Assembly: GCA_005406025.1 (NCBI GenBank)
Contig: BGZK01002049.1
Coordinates: 1 to 64,000, forward strand
DNA: 64,000 nt
Source of the DNA: Eumeta japonica
Lineage: Eukaryota; Arthropoda; Insecta; Lepidoptera; Psychidae
Reading direction: 5' to 3'
Below, in pieces: positions 26,895 to 41,823 of this stretch. Both the position numbers and the translations under genes were made by a program. The notes beneath the pieces were generated by a model. The model did no database searches. It saw only the letters and a program-made list of their open reading frames with translations, and was not told the origin of the DNA. Numbering within the stretch: position 1 is the stretch's first letter; the number at the start of each line of letters is the position of its first letter.

Positions 26895-28362
26895 ATGGAT
26901 AGCCACCGGTTAAGACAATTTCGCGGAGCGCGGTCTCCCTGACCTCCTTAGAGACTTCGAGGCGTACTGCTCCTCCCCAGCCTCGCCCGAGCAAGCCAAC
27001 CCCGATCTCGAGATGGAGGTCGGAACTCAACAATAAAAGAGCCCACTAAGCGGCTGGCTACCGCTCGCCCGTCTGAGGGCTCTACCTCCTCCTCCTCGAT
27101 TCCGACGCCGGTGAGAGGACGACTCGGATCTCCGAGTTCACAACAGTACGGCGACGCAAAGCTTCGCGGCCAAAACCGCAACGTCCTACCACGGAAGCGG
27201 GCGGGATCCACCTACTACCGGATCACCCTCGTTCTCCAAAAGCCTAAAACGCCAACCCAAAACAAAACCAACAATCCCCGGCAAATCGGCTAATCGATTT
27301 ACGACGCTCCAGAGCTGGAGAAAACTGTTCAGCCTACTAAGGCAACGGCCCCTCAGTCACTTCCACGAGGCGGACGAAATCGTCCCCCGCCTCGGCAAAT
27401 CTCAACGTCCACCGCCCTTTTCATTCATGATAAGGGACGCTGGACCGAAGTCAAAAAATGCGATAGCAAAGGCATTGTCATCCTGAACGGCCGCAACTCA
27501 ATTAAAGGTCTAAAAACCGGAGTCCGTCACGGACTTCCGAAATCTATCCTCATTACTTGCGACGCTCAAAGTCGCTACCATACCTACTCCCTAAAGGAGG
27601 AACGCGAATTCCGCGTCGTCCTCCGGGAGTACCAAAAGAAATCCCCACCGAAGAGGTCAAGGAGGACCTGGTAACGCAGGACCTCCCTGTACACCCCAGG
27701 ACGGATCACTAACCGCGCCGAGAGCTCTGGACCTAGTGTTAGTAACAGCTAACACAGGCATCGACCAAGAAACGAAACGGTCCTTCTACCGCATCAGCGG
27801 TATGCTCCCTTTCAGGTGCGAAAGTGGAGCAACCTCACAAGAAAAGCATTCCTGGACAATGCTTTAATTGTCAAAATGCATGGACATTCGTCCAAAACTG
27901 TTTCCAACGCGCGCGCTGCGTAAAGTGCCTGGGCACCGCCGCATGCATCGCGCGAAACAAAGACACAGACGGGCCGCCCGCCTGTGTCCTTTTGTAATCA
28001 TCCGCCACACGGCCACCATTTCTTAGGCTGTCCTCGCGCGCCTAAGAGGAACACAACCCAAAAATAAACTCTCTCCGCCCGCTCCAAGCTGCGCCGCGCC
28101 GTCGAATCCGCGCGCGCGGTTACGCAAAATTATCGTACGCGAAGCGACGGCAGGCCCCGTACGGACCCGCCACCCCAAAACAAAACTAAAACTAACCTCA
28201 CCCTCCGAGAACATTAAAGCCCTAATGTCGGTGATCTCTATCATCGACATTGGGAAGAAAGTTCCTGCAAATAAATTCAAGACCGCCGCGAATCCCGTGG
28301 AAAAATCTTGATCTTAGCAGAACACGCCCGCTCGTGGAGGCGATTAAAATAACAAATTCTAA
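26895..28362 (+). CDS. Element D ORF1: Gag-like protein, many frameshifts
   Basis: The ATG at 26895 follows the same ACTCTTGCAGCTACCGCA context as in C. Recognisable blocks are FEAYCSSPASP at about 26957, the YHTYSLKEERE block at about 27576 and the first knuckle with CFNCQ at about 27860. RARCVKCLG is at about 27908 and PACVLL at about 27977. The terminal EHARSLVEAI block, near 28320, is shifted. Many one-base gaps break the frame, more than in C; it may be an old copy. Confidence 0.75.
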
Positions 28363-28666
28363 CCCGCCCAAAATAAAGTCACTAGCCACCCCACACTGAG
28401 TCGGTAAACTCGGTCAATCACACTTCACTCACCCACGCGACGCGAAGTCCCCAAACTTTGTACATTGCACCGAGTGCATTGTTTGTAGCTTTCGCTTTGA
28501 CGCCCGGCTTATGAGTACTATGGTCATAGTAATAGCTTTAACGATAGAGTCACCCCTGGAGTGCTTTTAGTGGGTAAAATCCCACATAACCCGGCTCATA
28601 GGTCGCGTGGCCGGGTATCTTCGTCCGTGAAGATTTTACACTTCCTGCGCAGCAAACCAAAAAAAA
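28363..28666 (+). other. 3' UTR of element D
   Basis: It shares CCACGCGACGCGA, GTCCCCAAACTTTGT, GAGTGCTTTTAGTGGGTAAA and GGTCGCGTGGCCGGGTATC with C. In place of the C stem it has TACTATG/CATAGTA (28516-28522, 28525-28531). Confidence 0.7.
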
Positions 28667-28679
28667 TCGCCGCCCTCAC
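28667..28679. repeat. Right target-site duplication of element D
   Basis: TCGCCGCCCTCAC after the A-run; H3 leader resumes with ACCATACAGTCC. Confidence 0.88.
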
Positions 28680-28817
28680 ACCATACAGTCCCTGTAACCG
28701 ATCGTATCGCATCGCTTTAGTAACTTCTACTCCGCAGCGCGCAGTGAGTAGTAACCGCGGATTCGTGTGTGATATTTGTGTGTGTGCTGTATAGCGTATT
28801 GGGGTAGATAGTCGGTC

Positions 28818-31798
<2,981 letters not shown>

Positions 31799-32629
31799 AT
31801 GGCCGATACCGCAGTCGCATCCGAAGCACCGGCGCCGACGACGCCGCCGCGGCGAAGAAACCGAAGGCTACCGCGGTCGGTGGCGGCGGCGGTGTCGTCA
31901 AGAAGCCGAAGGCGAAACCGACGCATCCGAAGACTTCCGAGATGGTCAACAACGCGATCAGGAGCTGAAGGAGCGCAGCGGTTCTCTGCAGGCCATCAAG
32001 AAATATATCGCCGCCCAATACAAGGTAGACGCCGAGAAGCATGCGCCTTTCATAAGGAAATATCTGAAAAGCGCAGTCGAATCCGGAACTTTGATACAGA
32101 CGAAGGGTAAGGGCGCGTCCGGTTCGTTCAAGCTCGAGTCTAAGTCATCTTCCGGTTCGAAAAGTCCTCCGGCGGCGGCGGCGGTGGGAGCGGTGGAGTC
32201 GCCGTAGGCGCGAGCGGGCGAAACGAGCCGGCTCTAAGTCTGCGTCCTCCGCCGCTTCGTCGAGAGCCGGCGGCGGCGGCAAGAGAGCTCCGCCGCCGCG
32301 ATCGCTCTTCCGAGCCGCGGCGGGCAAGAGGAAAGCGCGGCCGCCGCGGCCGGTTCTCCGACGACGAAATCTAAAGCGCCGACCCCAAAGAGAAGAAGGC
32401 CGCCGCCGCCGCCGCGGCCGCAGCGGCTGCCGCCTCCGCCGCCGCGAAGAAGCCCGCCGCCTCCGCCGCGGCGAAGGCGAAGGCGGCCAAAGCGAAGGGC
32501 GGCGTAGCGCCGAAGGCGAAGAAGACCGCCAAACCGCCGACTAAAAAACCGAAAGCTCCGAAGCCGAAGAAGGCCGCGACGCCGAAGGCGAAACCCGCCG
32601 CCGCGAAGAAGGCCGCCGAAAAGAAGTAA
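31799..32629 (+). CDS. H1: Linker histone H1, unit 3 copy, frameshifted
   Basis: Losses near 31840 (Pro-Ala tail), 31961 (AGGGAGC to AGGAGC) and 31983 break the frame within the first half. The stretch coding [15 protein letters not shown] is still clear at about 31997. The stop is TAA 32627-32629. Confidence 0.9.
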
Positions 32630-32735
32630 TATAATAATGTGACGTTCGATGTCGACGACGGTTTCGACTTCGAGAGAACGTTATATTACTACCGCCGCCG
32701 CCGCCTTATCTCTGTTGCGACTGACAACAACCAAA

Positions 32736-32750
32736 AGCCCTTTCAGGGCT
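32736..32750 (+). terminator. Histone 3' stem-loop, H1 unit 3
   Basis: AGCCCTTTCAGGGCT, one T short. Confidence 0.92.
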
Positions 32751-33595
32751 ATCACATGCCTCCGAGATGCGTATGCCTATGGTTTCTGACGACTGCCTAC
32801 ACCCACCTAATCGATCGATTATTTATTACTTAATAAATAAATATATAATTAATTATCTACCCTTTCCTACGAAATATCGATAATATACTACTAGTATTTA
32901 TAAAACTCGTCTCACTTGTAATTCCCCGAAATGATAGCAAAATAAATAAATTGTTACGTTTGTTCCCTGTCGACACATGTCGATTCGATCGATCGATCGA
33001 TATTATCGATTTCGGTTCGCGAGTAGAGTTTCCGACTGTGTATGTCTGTCGACACGTCCGATCCTCTCTAAAGATGACGCGGAGATGATACACACATATT
33101 TATTTATTTATTCATTCATTCAACATCGCCGTCGCCGTCGCCGTCGTCTCGTTCGGAGCCGTGTCGCAGGAATACGGCTCCTCCCGCTCCCGCTCCCGCT
33201 CCGCTCCCGCCGCGCGGGGGGCTCCGCCCGACTGCCCGACTGTCAGAATGCTGCCGCTCGCTGCTGTCACTCGCTCTAGGGATGTCCGTACATATTTATA
33301 ATAAATATATCGATATCGATGAACGATATATTTTTTTTTTTCCATTTATCTATCTATCAAATGGAAATATTGTCGTCAGACGGTCGATACGAGTCAAAAC
33401 AGAGTTCAGAGAGATAGAAAATTTTTTCATCATCGATATCTCTTGCCGCCGACCGGCCGGCCGGCTGGTCGAGCCCCGCCGTACCCCGCGCATCGCACCG
33501 CACTCCCCCCCGTGCGTAGCCCCATCCGTAGCCGTTGCGCGCGCGTGAACCCTCCGCTCGGCGAACGTGAATCAGTATAAAAGACCGTTTTATCG
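32751..33595. other. H1-H2A spacer, between units 3 and 4
   Basis: As in the other units, ending in the H2A core promoter (TATAAAAG 33576-33583). No gene seen. Confidence 0.8.
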
Positions 33596-33605
33596 TAATT
33601 CACGC
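33576..33605 (+). promoter_or_regulatory. H2A core promoter, unit 4, cut by element B
   Basis: TATAAAAG at 33576-33583 and TAATTCACGC at 33596-33605, then element B. This is the same base at which element A entered in unit 1. Confidence 0.87.
33596..33605. repeat. Left target-site duplication of element B
   Basis: TAATTCACGC; the right copy (AATTCACGC) is at 39274-39282. Confidence 0.9.
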
Positions 33606-34333
33606 TCGACAGTAGTGAGTTTGGTTCCGAGGCGAGAGGTCGCTCAGAGCTCCCGTCCTGACCGTTCTCATTGCGTGACGCAATCGCATCGATTCTGGCA
33701 GCGAAATTACTGTGAACCTGCGTAATGTGTTTGCTATTAATAAGCATCGGTGCCGTACCAACATCAACGTTACGGTTGAGTTGGCTACGATCGCGTGTGG
33801 TGTTGTCGGGCGGACCGTGTGCGCGTTGGCGGGCCGTTGCGTCAGCAACGGTCGCTCCCGCCATTTCGGTCAAACAGCCGTTAAGCCGTTAAAACTTACG
33901 CGCGCGTTTAGGTGTTGTGATTATAATTATAATAATAATAATTATTATTTTAAATAAAAACTAATAGTGTTTACGTGATTACGTAAAATTTCATTTATTA
34001 ATTAAGTGTAGTGGAATTAGTGTTATAGTGAAGCATTCAGGTGTCTCGTAGCGCTGGCGATGACGCGGCGCGCCGCTGCCGCCGGCATCTATTTTTAGCA
34101 TCTTGGCGGGCGCGCGGCCGCCGCCGTGTTCCGGGCGCGTGGGCGCGGTGGCGAGCATAGAGCGGTCCGGGGTTCCGTAATTAAATTAATCAGTTTAGGT
34201 TGATTAATTTGAGTATTTTGGACGGATAGGTGAGTCTATTATATTTTAGTATAATAAATAATTAACATTGAAAATTTTTTCACTAAATTATTATTACGAA
34301 ATTTCAAATATTGATTTCTTATAGTAAGTTATA
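33606..34333 (+). other. 5' UTR of element B
   Basis: About 730 bp. The first 50 bases resemble element A (GGTTC, GAGGTCG, GAGCTC and TGACC in order); the rest does not. An AT-rich part from 33910 precedes a possible intron at 34230-34324. Confidence 0.75.
34230..34324 (+). other. Intron-like segment in the element B 5' UTR
   Basis: The donor-like ATAG/GTGAGTC begins at 34230 and an acceptor GATTTCTTATAG ends at 34324, ten bases before the ORF1 ATG. It is 95 bases long and AT-rich, in the same place as the one in element A. Speculative. Confidence 0.35.
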
Positions 34334-36067
34334 ATGGCTGAGGAGTCCTCCTGCCCCCCCGGGACGGGAGGGAAGGCCCCCGTTGAGGGAAAAACTACAA
34401 TTTCCCACACTATTTTAAAAAATACTATTATTGAAGCCTTGAATAAGATCGGTTATGAGTGTCCGTCCAGGATTCTTAAAAAATTAGTAGCTAAGGCGAC
34501 TCCCTCCTCGAGCCGTAACTCGAGCGATGCGGAAAGCCGGTCGTCCAGTCGCGCAACTAGTCGCTCTTCCTCCCCGGCTACGTCAGGGACCACTAGTGGC
34601 AAGAGGAGCGCGAGCTCGCGCTCCGATGAGGAAACTAGTCCAGGGTCAGGATCCGGTTCCGATAGTACGGTTGTAGGCTCAGGTTCAGGTAGTGATCGTG
34701 ATAGCGTAGATGATTCGTTTTCCCTCGTCAAAGGGAAAAAATCAAATAAAAAGGCTAGGTTAGCCCGTCGTCGGAGGTCGGACGATGGCGAAATGGAAAC
34801 CGAACAGTCTCCGACTGCACCGACTGTTCCAGCGGGTCCGTCACCGCAACCCAACTCCCCTAGGGACGTTATCCAAGAGTCGGCCGACACTAATATGGTT
34901 CCGTCCGACATTGATAGGAAGATTAACTCAGGGTCGAAGCCGAACGCTCCCCCGAAAATTAAACCTCCCCCTCCCATCTATTTAATGAAGGGAGCAAATT
35001 TTATTAAGATCTCGGCAGACTGTACACGTCTGCATATTAATTATACAAAAGCCGTCCGAGTAGCGGACGACAATATCAAAATCTTTTCTCCTGATGTTGA
35101 GACCTTCAGAAGGCTCAACAAATACCTTATTGATAATAAGGTTCAATATCATACTTATGCTCTTGAGGAAGAGCGTAAGCATAAAGTCGTTATCCGTGGC
35201 GTCCCTGATAACATACCTACGGACGACATTAAATCCGACCTTATCGGTCAAGGTTTTCCGGTCCACGCGGTGTACCGCATCCACCGTAGGGATGGGTCTT
35301 CCACCGGCCTGGTCCTCGTGGTCTTACCAAAGACCGAGGAAGCCAGGCTCATATCCGCCAAGCTCTCTAAAGTGTGCGGTCTCTCCGGAATACGCGTGGA
35401 GGCCCCGCACAAGAGAGGAGGTCCAGGGCAGTGTCACCGCTGCCAAAGATACGGTCACGCAAGTGCGAACTGCCATGTGCAGCCGCGCTGCGTCAAATGC
35501 TTAGTCCCTCATTGGACTAGTGAATGCCCGCTCACCAAGGAATCGGGCGAAAAACCAGCGTGTGTGAACTGTAACCAGTCACACACAGCCAATTACAGGG
35601 GGTGCCCGAAAGCACCCAAAATTTCGGTCAAACGAACTAACAGACGTGACCAAAATCAGACGAGCCGCGTCCCACCTCCCTTAATTAGAGATACCGCGCA
35701 CTTCCCCGCTCTCGGAGGAAGAAAGGCAGCGACGACCTCCGGCGACGGTTTTGTCCCGGCACCCGCGCCCCCCGTCAACCCATGGGGGAGAAATCAGCCC
35801 CCGAGGGTCGACCCGGTGCCGCCCCGGGAGACAATTCGACGGGACCCTCCCGAGCCGACTCCCGCGCGTCCTCTCGCGCGTCCTCTTCCACAGATTAATG
35901 CAGGATTCGCAGATGACATCAAAACGGTGATGTCAGTACTGCGAGCGGTAAAGAGCTCGGAGATATCTGAGTTCGCCCGCGACATTAGAGCTTGTAGGAG
36001 TAGCGAAGAGAAGCTACTAGTCCTAGTGAACTACCATCATTTGATGGTCCGACTAGAAAACATCTAA
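34334..36067 (+). CDS. Element B ORF1: intact Gag-like protein
   Basis: 577 residues, open throughout. Residues 1-55 include a helix with GYECP shared with A. Residues 55-150 are Ser-rich and acidic, with a STVVGS motif also seen in A. The PRE_C2HC-like region with YHTYALEEER is at about 270-350. Three knuckles begin at about residues 367, 386 and 411. A Pro-rich region follows, and then a C-terminal helical block with EEKLLVLV at about 525-577. The start is set by alignment with A and by the acceptor-like site ten bases upstream. Expected role: nucleic acid binding in the element RNP. Confidence 0.92.
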   Translation: MAEESSCPPGTGGKAPVEGKTTISHTILKNTIIEALNKIGYECPSRILKKLVAKATPSSSRNSSDAESRSSSRATSRSSSPATSGTTSGKRSASSRSDEETSPGSGSGSDSTVVGSGSGSDRDSVDDSFSLVKGKKSNKKARLARRRRSDDGEMETEQSPTAPTVPAGPSPQPNSPRDVIQESADTNMVPSDIDRKINSGSKPNAPPKIKPPPPIYLMKGANFIKISADCTRLHINYTKAVRVADDNIKIFSPDVETFRRLNKYLIDNKVQYHTYALEEERKHKVVIRGVPDNIPTDDIKSDLIGQGFPVHAVYRIHRRDGSSTGLVLVVLPKTEEARLISAKLSKVCGLSGIRVEAPHKRGGPGQCHRCQRYGHASANCHVQPRCVKCLVPHWTSECPLTKESGEKPACVNCNQSHTANYRGCPKAPKISVKRTNRRDQNQTSRVPPPLIRDTAHFPALGGRKAATTSGDGFVPAPAPPVNPWGRNQPPRVDPVPPRETIRRDPPEPTPARPLARPLPQINAGFADDIKTVMSVLRAVKSSEISEFARDIRACRSSEEKLLVLVNYHHLMVRLENI

Positions 36068-36073
36068 GCTAGC

Positions 36074-38906
36074 ATGCCTAACGCACCCGGGTGCTCCCCC
36101 CCCCCTACAGCTGGACGCCAAAAACCTAAAAACCTGTCCATTCTCTCTTTTAATGCGCGCGGTTTGCAAAATAGTATATTAGAGCTTAAACAATGTACGA
36201 AGGAGTACGGACTCGATTTAGTTTTAGTTCAGGAGACATTCCTGAAACCTGCTAGGCCAAGATCTTGTGCTCTACCCGGTTATGTACAACTACGTACGGA
36301 CAGAACTGACGCTCCGCTAGGTGGTACCGCCATTTACTACAAGCGTTCGCTACACTGCTGTCCGATCGATTTACCCACTCTTAGTAATATTGAAGCGACG
36401 GGATGTAGGCTTGCTATGACAGGTCACGGTACGCTTGTCATAGTATCGATCTACTTACCGCCATCGAAATCGTTGCTCCGGAGCGACTTAGAAGCCCTCC
36501 TTGCCTTAGGGGATTCCGTTATCCTCTTTGGTGACTTTAATAGCAAAAATAGAAAATGGGGTTGTGAAATCCCGAACACAAACGGCACGAACTTATACAA
36601 ACTTTCGAAAGATTTAAAGTTTGAAATAATCGCGCCCCCCACGCCGACCCATTATTCAGATACACTAACCTCCAGGCCCTCCACCCTTGATTTAGCAGTC
36701 ACCAAGGGGGTCTCCCTTTATTTACATTGCATCGAGGCACTTCACTGTCTCGATTCCGATCACCGTCCCGTTCTTCTGAGAATGGGACCTCCCGCCGGCG
36801 GGTTACCCAAACCTATGTCAAAAGTAACAGACTGGAAAAGAGTGTCGACCGCGCTTGAGGAAATCGACACTCCCGCGTTAAACAATATCCCGGACGTCAT
36901 TCAAACGACGGACGAAATTGACAGTTCGATAGGGGCTCTAACCAACCACATTCAAAAAGTGGTCAAGAAATGTTCGCGGGAGGTTCCGGCGACTGTCGAT
37001 CGTCGGAAGGTGCCGGCGGACGCTCTTGAGTTGATTAGAGCCAAAAACGCTGCTCTGCGTCACGCGTACGCATACCCCACTAGCGAAAATAGGTCCAGAG
37101 CGCGGGCTCTCCAAAGACGTGTGAGAGCTCGTATGTCAGAGGTCAAAAATGAGGAATGGAGCAACCTCATGGAAGACATCACTCCCTCTCATCAAGCCTT
37201 TTGGAAACTTACCAAGGCTTTAAAATCGGAAGGGTATCTACCCACTCCACCGCTCAAAAAAGCCGATAGCTCCCTCGCGGTTGATGATGTGGAAAAAGCT
37301 GAATGCTTAGCAGACAGCTTAGAGCTCCAATGCTCCCACACGATTCCTCCCATTGACATTCACCATATCGCTCGAGTCGAGGAGGAGGTTCGTCATAAAA
37401 CCTCCCTCGAACCCCGCGACGATCTATCTCCGGTTTCTCTTGACGAGGTTCAGAAACTCGTTAAGAACTTAAATGCCAAAAAGGCCCCGGGCCTGGACGG
37501 CATGAGCAATAAGGCTATTAAATGCTTTCCTATCACTCTTCTATCTCTGTTGGTCGCAATATTAATGCGTGCCTTAAAATTGTTACTTCCCTCCCGTCTG
37601 GAAGGAAGCCGTAGTCATCGGCATCCACAAGCCTGGGAAACCGCGCGATCTCCCAGCTAGTTATAGACCGATCAGTCTGCTGAGCGGTCTTGGCAAAATT
37701 TACGAAAAAATTCTAAAATCTCGTCTAAGCGAGTATCTATTCAGCAAAGGCCTTATAATTAATGAACAGTTTGGATTTCGCCCCCACCACTCTTGCCCCC
37801 AACAAGCCCTCCGCTTAGTGGAATACATTACGGAGGGCTTCAAAACTAAGAAAAGAACCGTAGCGGTCTTTTTTGATGTAGCCAAGGCCTTTGATAGAGT
37901 CTGGCACGCAGGCTTAATTTATAAATTATATCAAATGAATGTACCCGATCGTCTCATTCTTATCATTCATCATTACCTAACAGACAGACAATTCATGTTC
38001 AAACATGAAAATACCTACTCTACCAGGAGACCCATAAGAGCGGGAGTTCCTCAAGGCTCCACGCTCTCTCCCCTTCTGTACTCCGCGTACACAAACGATA
38101 TACCGCGACCGTCGTCGGGCGTCCAGCTGGCGTTGTTTGCCGACGACACCGCCCTTTATCTGCGCGGCGCTACCGAGCGCAACATCGGTCCTCACCTCCA
38201 GAGGGCCATCGATGAGCTGGGTAGATGGTTTCAAATCTGGAGGATCGAGGTTAACCCGGACAAATCTGCGGCCATCTCCTTCATATATAGAAAAGGTAGG
38301 AGCTCTGTGGTGGTCGACAGAGGTACCCCCCCCCTCCGCATTTATAATGCACCTATTCCGTGGCAACATAATTACAAATATTTAGGTATCACGCTTGATA
38401 GGAACCTCCATTTTCGAGACCATATCAAGCGTGTTAGAAAAACAGCTATCTTCTACATGTCGCGCCTCAAAGGTATGATAGGTAGAGATAGCAAACTCTC
38501 TTTACGCAATAAGCGTACTATCTACTTAATGTGTATTAGGACGGTCATGACATACGCGTCTCCGGTCTTTGCTCATGCCGCTCCTAATAGACTAAAGAAA
38601 CTTCAAACCTTGCAGAATAAATTCTGCAGATCAGCCACCAACGCACACTGGTGCGTTAAAAACTCAGTCTTGCATAGAGACTTAGATATCCCCTCCATCG
38701 CAAAATATATGAAGGACGCATCCGAGCGTTTCTTCTCTATCGCGGAAACTCACTCCAACCCCCTTCTCTCCGCGGCGGTCTCATACGAGGCGCCGCCCCC
38801 TTATCACTTCATCCGTAGGCCACGGAATGCACTTACTGATCCGCCGGACGACTTCACAGCTGAAGTCGAAAGGCTGATCGAAATTAACAAACAAAATGAC
38901 GATTAA
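36074..38906 (+). CDS. Element B ORF2: AP endonuclease and reverse transcriptase, two small lesions
   Basis: It starts six bases after the ORF1 stop and is about 944 residues if the lesions are discounted. The endonuclease covers residues 1 to about 235 (LSFNARG, QETFLKP, GDFNSKN, SDHRPV). RT motifs are APGLDG (about residue 471), YRPISLL, FGFRPHHS, FFDVAKAFD (about 37869-37895), GVPQGS, FADD (38136-38147) and KYLGITLD. The C-terminus has WCVKNS and HRDLDIP, as in Jockey-clade proteins, and no RNase H. The only breaks are a T lost from a T-run and an A lost from an A-run near 37560-37580; both may be consensus errors. Confidence 0.92.
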
Positions 38907-39273
38907 ATAGTCATTTACAGCTCCCTAAATAAGACCTAGTCATCTAGGTCATATCCGTGCTGATCTAGACCGTTCTTAGGTCTAGATTTCTAATGGGCCC
39001 ATCCCGTGCTGGTGTCCCAGTGACTTCTGTGCCGAGAGGATCCCCTTAAGGGATCCTCCATAGCAGTAAGTCACGCGCCGCCAACACCCTCGCGTGTTGT
39101 CCGGCCGCGGCGGTGAAGCTGAACAGACTTCAGCTAACAGCATCGCCGATCCAGTTATTGCTTTCAGGGGAATTTTATGGTTTGTCCCACTACCCACGCG
39201 TACGGGCGCGAGGGTGTGCAGGATAGACATTTTTACCCTCCTCGTCGCTAGAGGAAAACAAAAAAAAAAAAAA
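38907..39273 (+). other. 3' UTR of element B with stacked hairpins
   Basis: It has perfect stems GACCTAG/CTAGGTC (38933-38939, 38944-38950) and ATCTAGACC/GGTCTAGAT (38963-38971, 38979-38987), then the long hairpin at 39020-39074. A terminal CCTC/GAGG hairpin comes just before the A-run. Confidence 0.78.
39020..39074 (+). other. Long 3' UTR hairpin of element B
   Basis: The outer stem GTGACTT (39020-39026) pairs with AAGTCAC (39068-39074). The inner stem GAGGATCC pairs with GGATCCTC. It is the counterpart of 6080-6132 in A, with paired changes on both arms. Confidence 0.8.
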
Positions 39274-39282
39274 AATTCACGC
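39274..39282. repeat. Right target-site duplication of element B
   Basis: AATTCACGC after the A-run; H2A leader resumes with TGAAACTACAC. Confidence 0.9.
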
Positions 39283-39376
39283 TGAAACTACACATTATTC
39301 ATCATTGTTAACGCGCGCGCGCGTGGTGTACATAGTTTTATTCAGTGTCGTTGTTGTCGTTCGACTCGCTCGAACT

Positions 39377-39743
<367 letters not shown>

Positions 39744-39778
39744 GCCAGTCTGCCGTAGCGTACGCTGACTTGAGAAAC

Positions 39779-39793
39779 GGCCCTTTCAGGGCC
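39779..39793 (+). terminator. Histone 3' stem-loop, H2A unit 4
   Basis: GGCCCTTTCAGGGCC, one T short. Confidence 0.93.
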
Positions 39794-40807
39794 ACAATAT
39801 TGTTCGTTTGAGAACGAGTTTCGCATACCGGCATCATCGTCGACACCTGTCGATATTATTACACTAGTAAGACAAACAACACAAATTAATTTATTAATTA
39901 ACCTTGATCATTTATGTATATCTCTATCCTAATAACGTTTCGCTTGCAGCAAGGGCGAACATTATCGAACTAAGTCTACATTCTTCTTCCCGCTTAGTCG
40001 TGATCGAAATAACTAACTACTACTTGTTCGATTTCGATAAAACAAAGCCATAAAATAAATAAAGATAAAGCGACTTAGCGATAGGTGCAGTAGAGTCTGC
40101 AATGCTTTTGCCCTTTGCTCTTTGCCTCTTTGCTGTCAAACGATGATTATTAATTAATAATTATATATTAATCGTCTCTATTGGCGGCGGCCATAAATTA
40201 GTAAACAATTTATATTACGAGAGAGTTATTGTCATTCAACGAGAATAATAATAGTGATAGTGATAGCGATAGCAATAGTAATAGTGATAGCGATAGTAAT
40301 AGTGATAGTAATAGCAATAGCAATAGCAATAGCAATAGCAATAGCAATAGCAATAGCAATAGTGATAGCAATAGTAGTAATAGTAATAGGATAGTAGTAA
40401 TAGTAATAGCGATAGTAGTAATAGTAATAGTGATAGTAGTAATAGGCGGTATGCATCGCGAGAGGAAAGAGACGGTATAACTCTGACGTGAGACAGTAAC
40501 GGCGCGCGCGCGATGGGGCGAGGGGAGTAGCGATTGATGAAACGCCGCCGCCCCCGCGCGCCTAACCGTCAAAACGGACGGTTAAACGGTTAAATTGTTC
40601 AAAATGGAGGTATACGATTGGCCGACGATAGAACCGTGGCTCGTTTAACGATTGCCCGACGCGGCTCGCCTGCCGTAACTAGCGGCTTCAGCGTTTTTAC
40701 AATATACAATTCGTATATTACTGCTCGCTAATCCCGCCCGCTTACTCGTTCGTTAGCGTGTTCGTGTGCGTTAAGTAAAGTGTGTTTCTGGTAGTAGTAC
40801 TATCATC
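39794..40807. other. H2A-H2B spacer, unit 4
   Basis: Hexamer microsatellite at about 40245-40445; TATATTA at 40714. No gene seen. Confidence 0.8.
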
Positions 40808-41175
<368 letters not shown>

Positions 41176-41286
41176 GCGTGAGCGCTTGCGCGCCGCTCGC
41201 CGAGGTTACGTGCCGCCGCTCTGCTCTGCTCTGCTCTGCTGCTCGCTGCGACACATCATACCAAACAGTCGGTCAAACAAACAAAC

Positions 41287-41300
41287 GGCCCTTTCAGGCC
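41287..41300 (+). terminator. Histone 3' stem-loop, H2B unit 4, imperfect
   Basis: GGCCCTTTCAGGCC; one T and one G short of the full form. Confidence 0.85.
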
Positions 41301-41545
41301 ACAAATTTTATATCAACTCTGTTTCCTTGACAAACATACATACATAGATAGATAGATAGATAGATACTGTACACCTTCCGCTCGTCATCGTACACCGCAA
41401 ACGAATAATTCATTCATTCCGTTCATTTATAATATCATCATTGTTAATTAATAACAACAATGATATAATCGCGTTAATCGATCAGCTCCGACTATCCGTA
41501 TTCGCGCGATCATCGTTCTCCGTTTTCGTTTTAGTGTCTTTTAGC

Positions 41546-41605
<60 letters not shown>

Positions 41606-41823
41606 AAAAAAAAAAATAATAATAATAATAATAAAAATAATAAAATTAAAATAAAATAAAATTAAACAATAAAGAATGCCCTAATGGGGATCATTGAAAT
41701 GGAATGGAATGGACTGGATGGATGGACGGATGGATGGAGGGTGGAATGGACAGCCACACGAGAAACTGACACAGTGGATTGTGTGTGTGCTGCGTATAGC
41801 GTATTGTGGGTAGATAGTCGGTC
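41301..41823. other. H2B-H3 spacer, unit 4, rearranged promoter
   Basis: The (TA)n and A-rich tract ends near 41665. From about 41668 to 41776 the usual H3 promoter is replaced by a shorter stretch of TGGA-rich sequence (about 41690-41750). No TATAAA is seen, and common sequence returns at GTGTGTGTGCTGCG. Confidence 0.75.

Larger units (their letters stand above)
26453..28666 (+). mobile_element. Element D: ORF1-only non-LTR element in the H3 promoter
   Basis: 2.21 kb, same organisation as element C and alignable with it end to end, but clearly diverged. It has a 5' UTR (26453-26894), a degraded Gag-like ORF (26895-28362) and a 3' UTR with an A-run. No RT or endonuclease sequence. It is an independent insertion, since its flanks are H3 and not H4 sequence. 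Confidence 0.88.
33606..39273 (+). mobile_element. Element B: near-intact two-ORF Jockey-like element in the H2A promoter
   Basis: 5.67 kb, with a 5' UTR (33606-34333), an intact ORF1 (34334-36067), ORF2 (36074-38906) with only two one-base losses, a structured 3' UTR and an A-run. The flanks are TAATTCACGC on the left and AATTCACGC on the right. It is clearly diverged from element A in both ORFs and in most of the 5' UTR, so it is a separate insertion from a different subfamily. Confidence 0.93.

Noticed and set aside
26453..28666. D as a tandem-duplicated copy of C
   Set aside because: The flanks are H3 and not H4 promoter, and the two sequences are clearly diverged.
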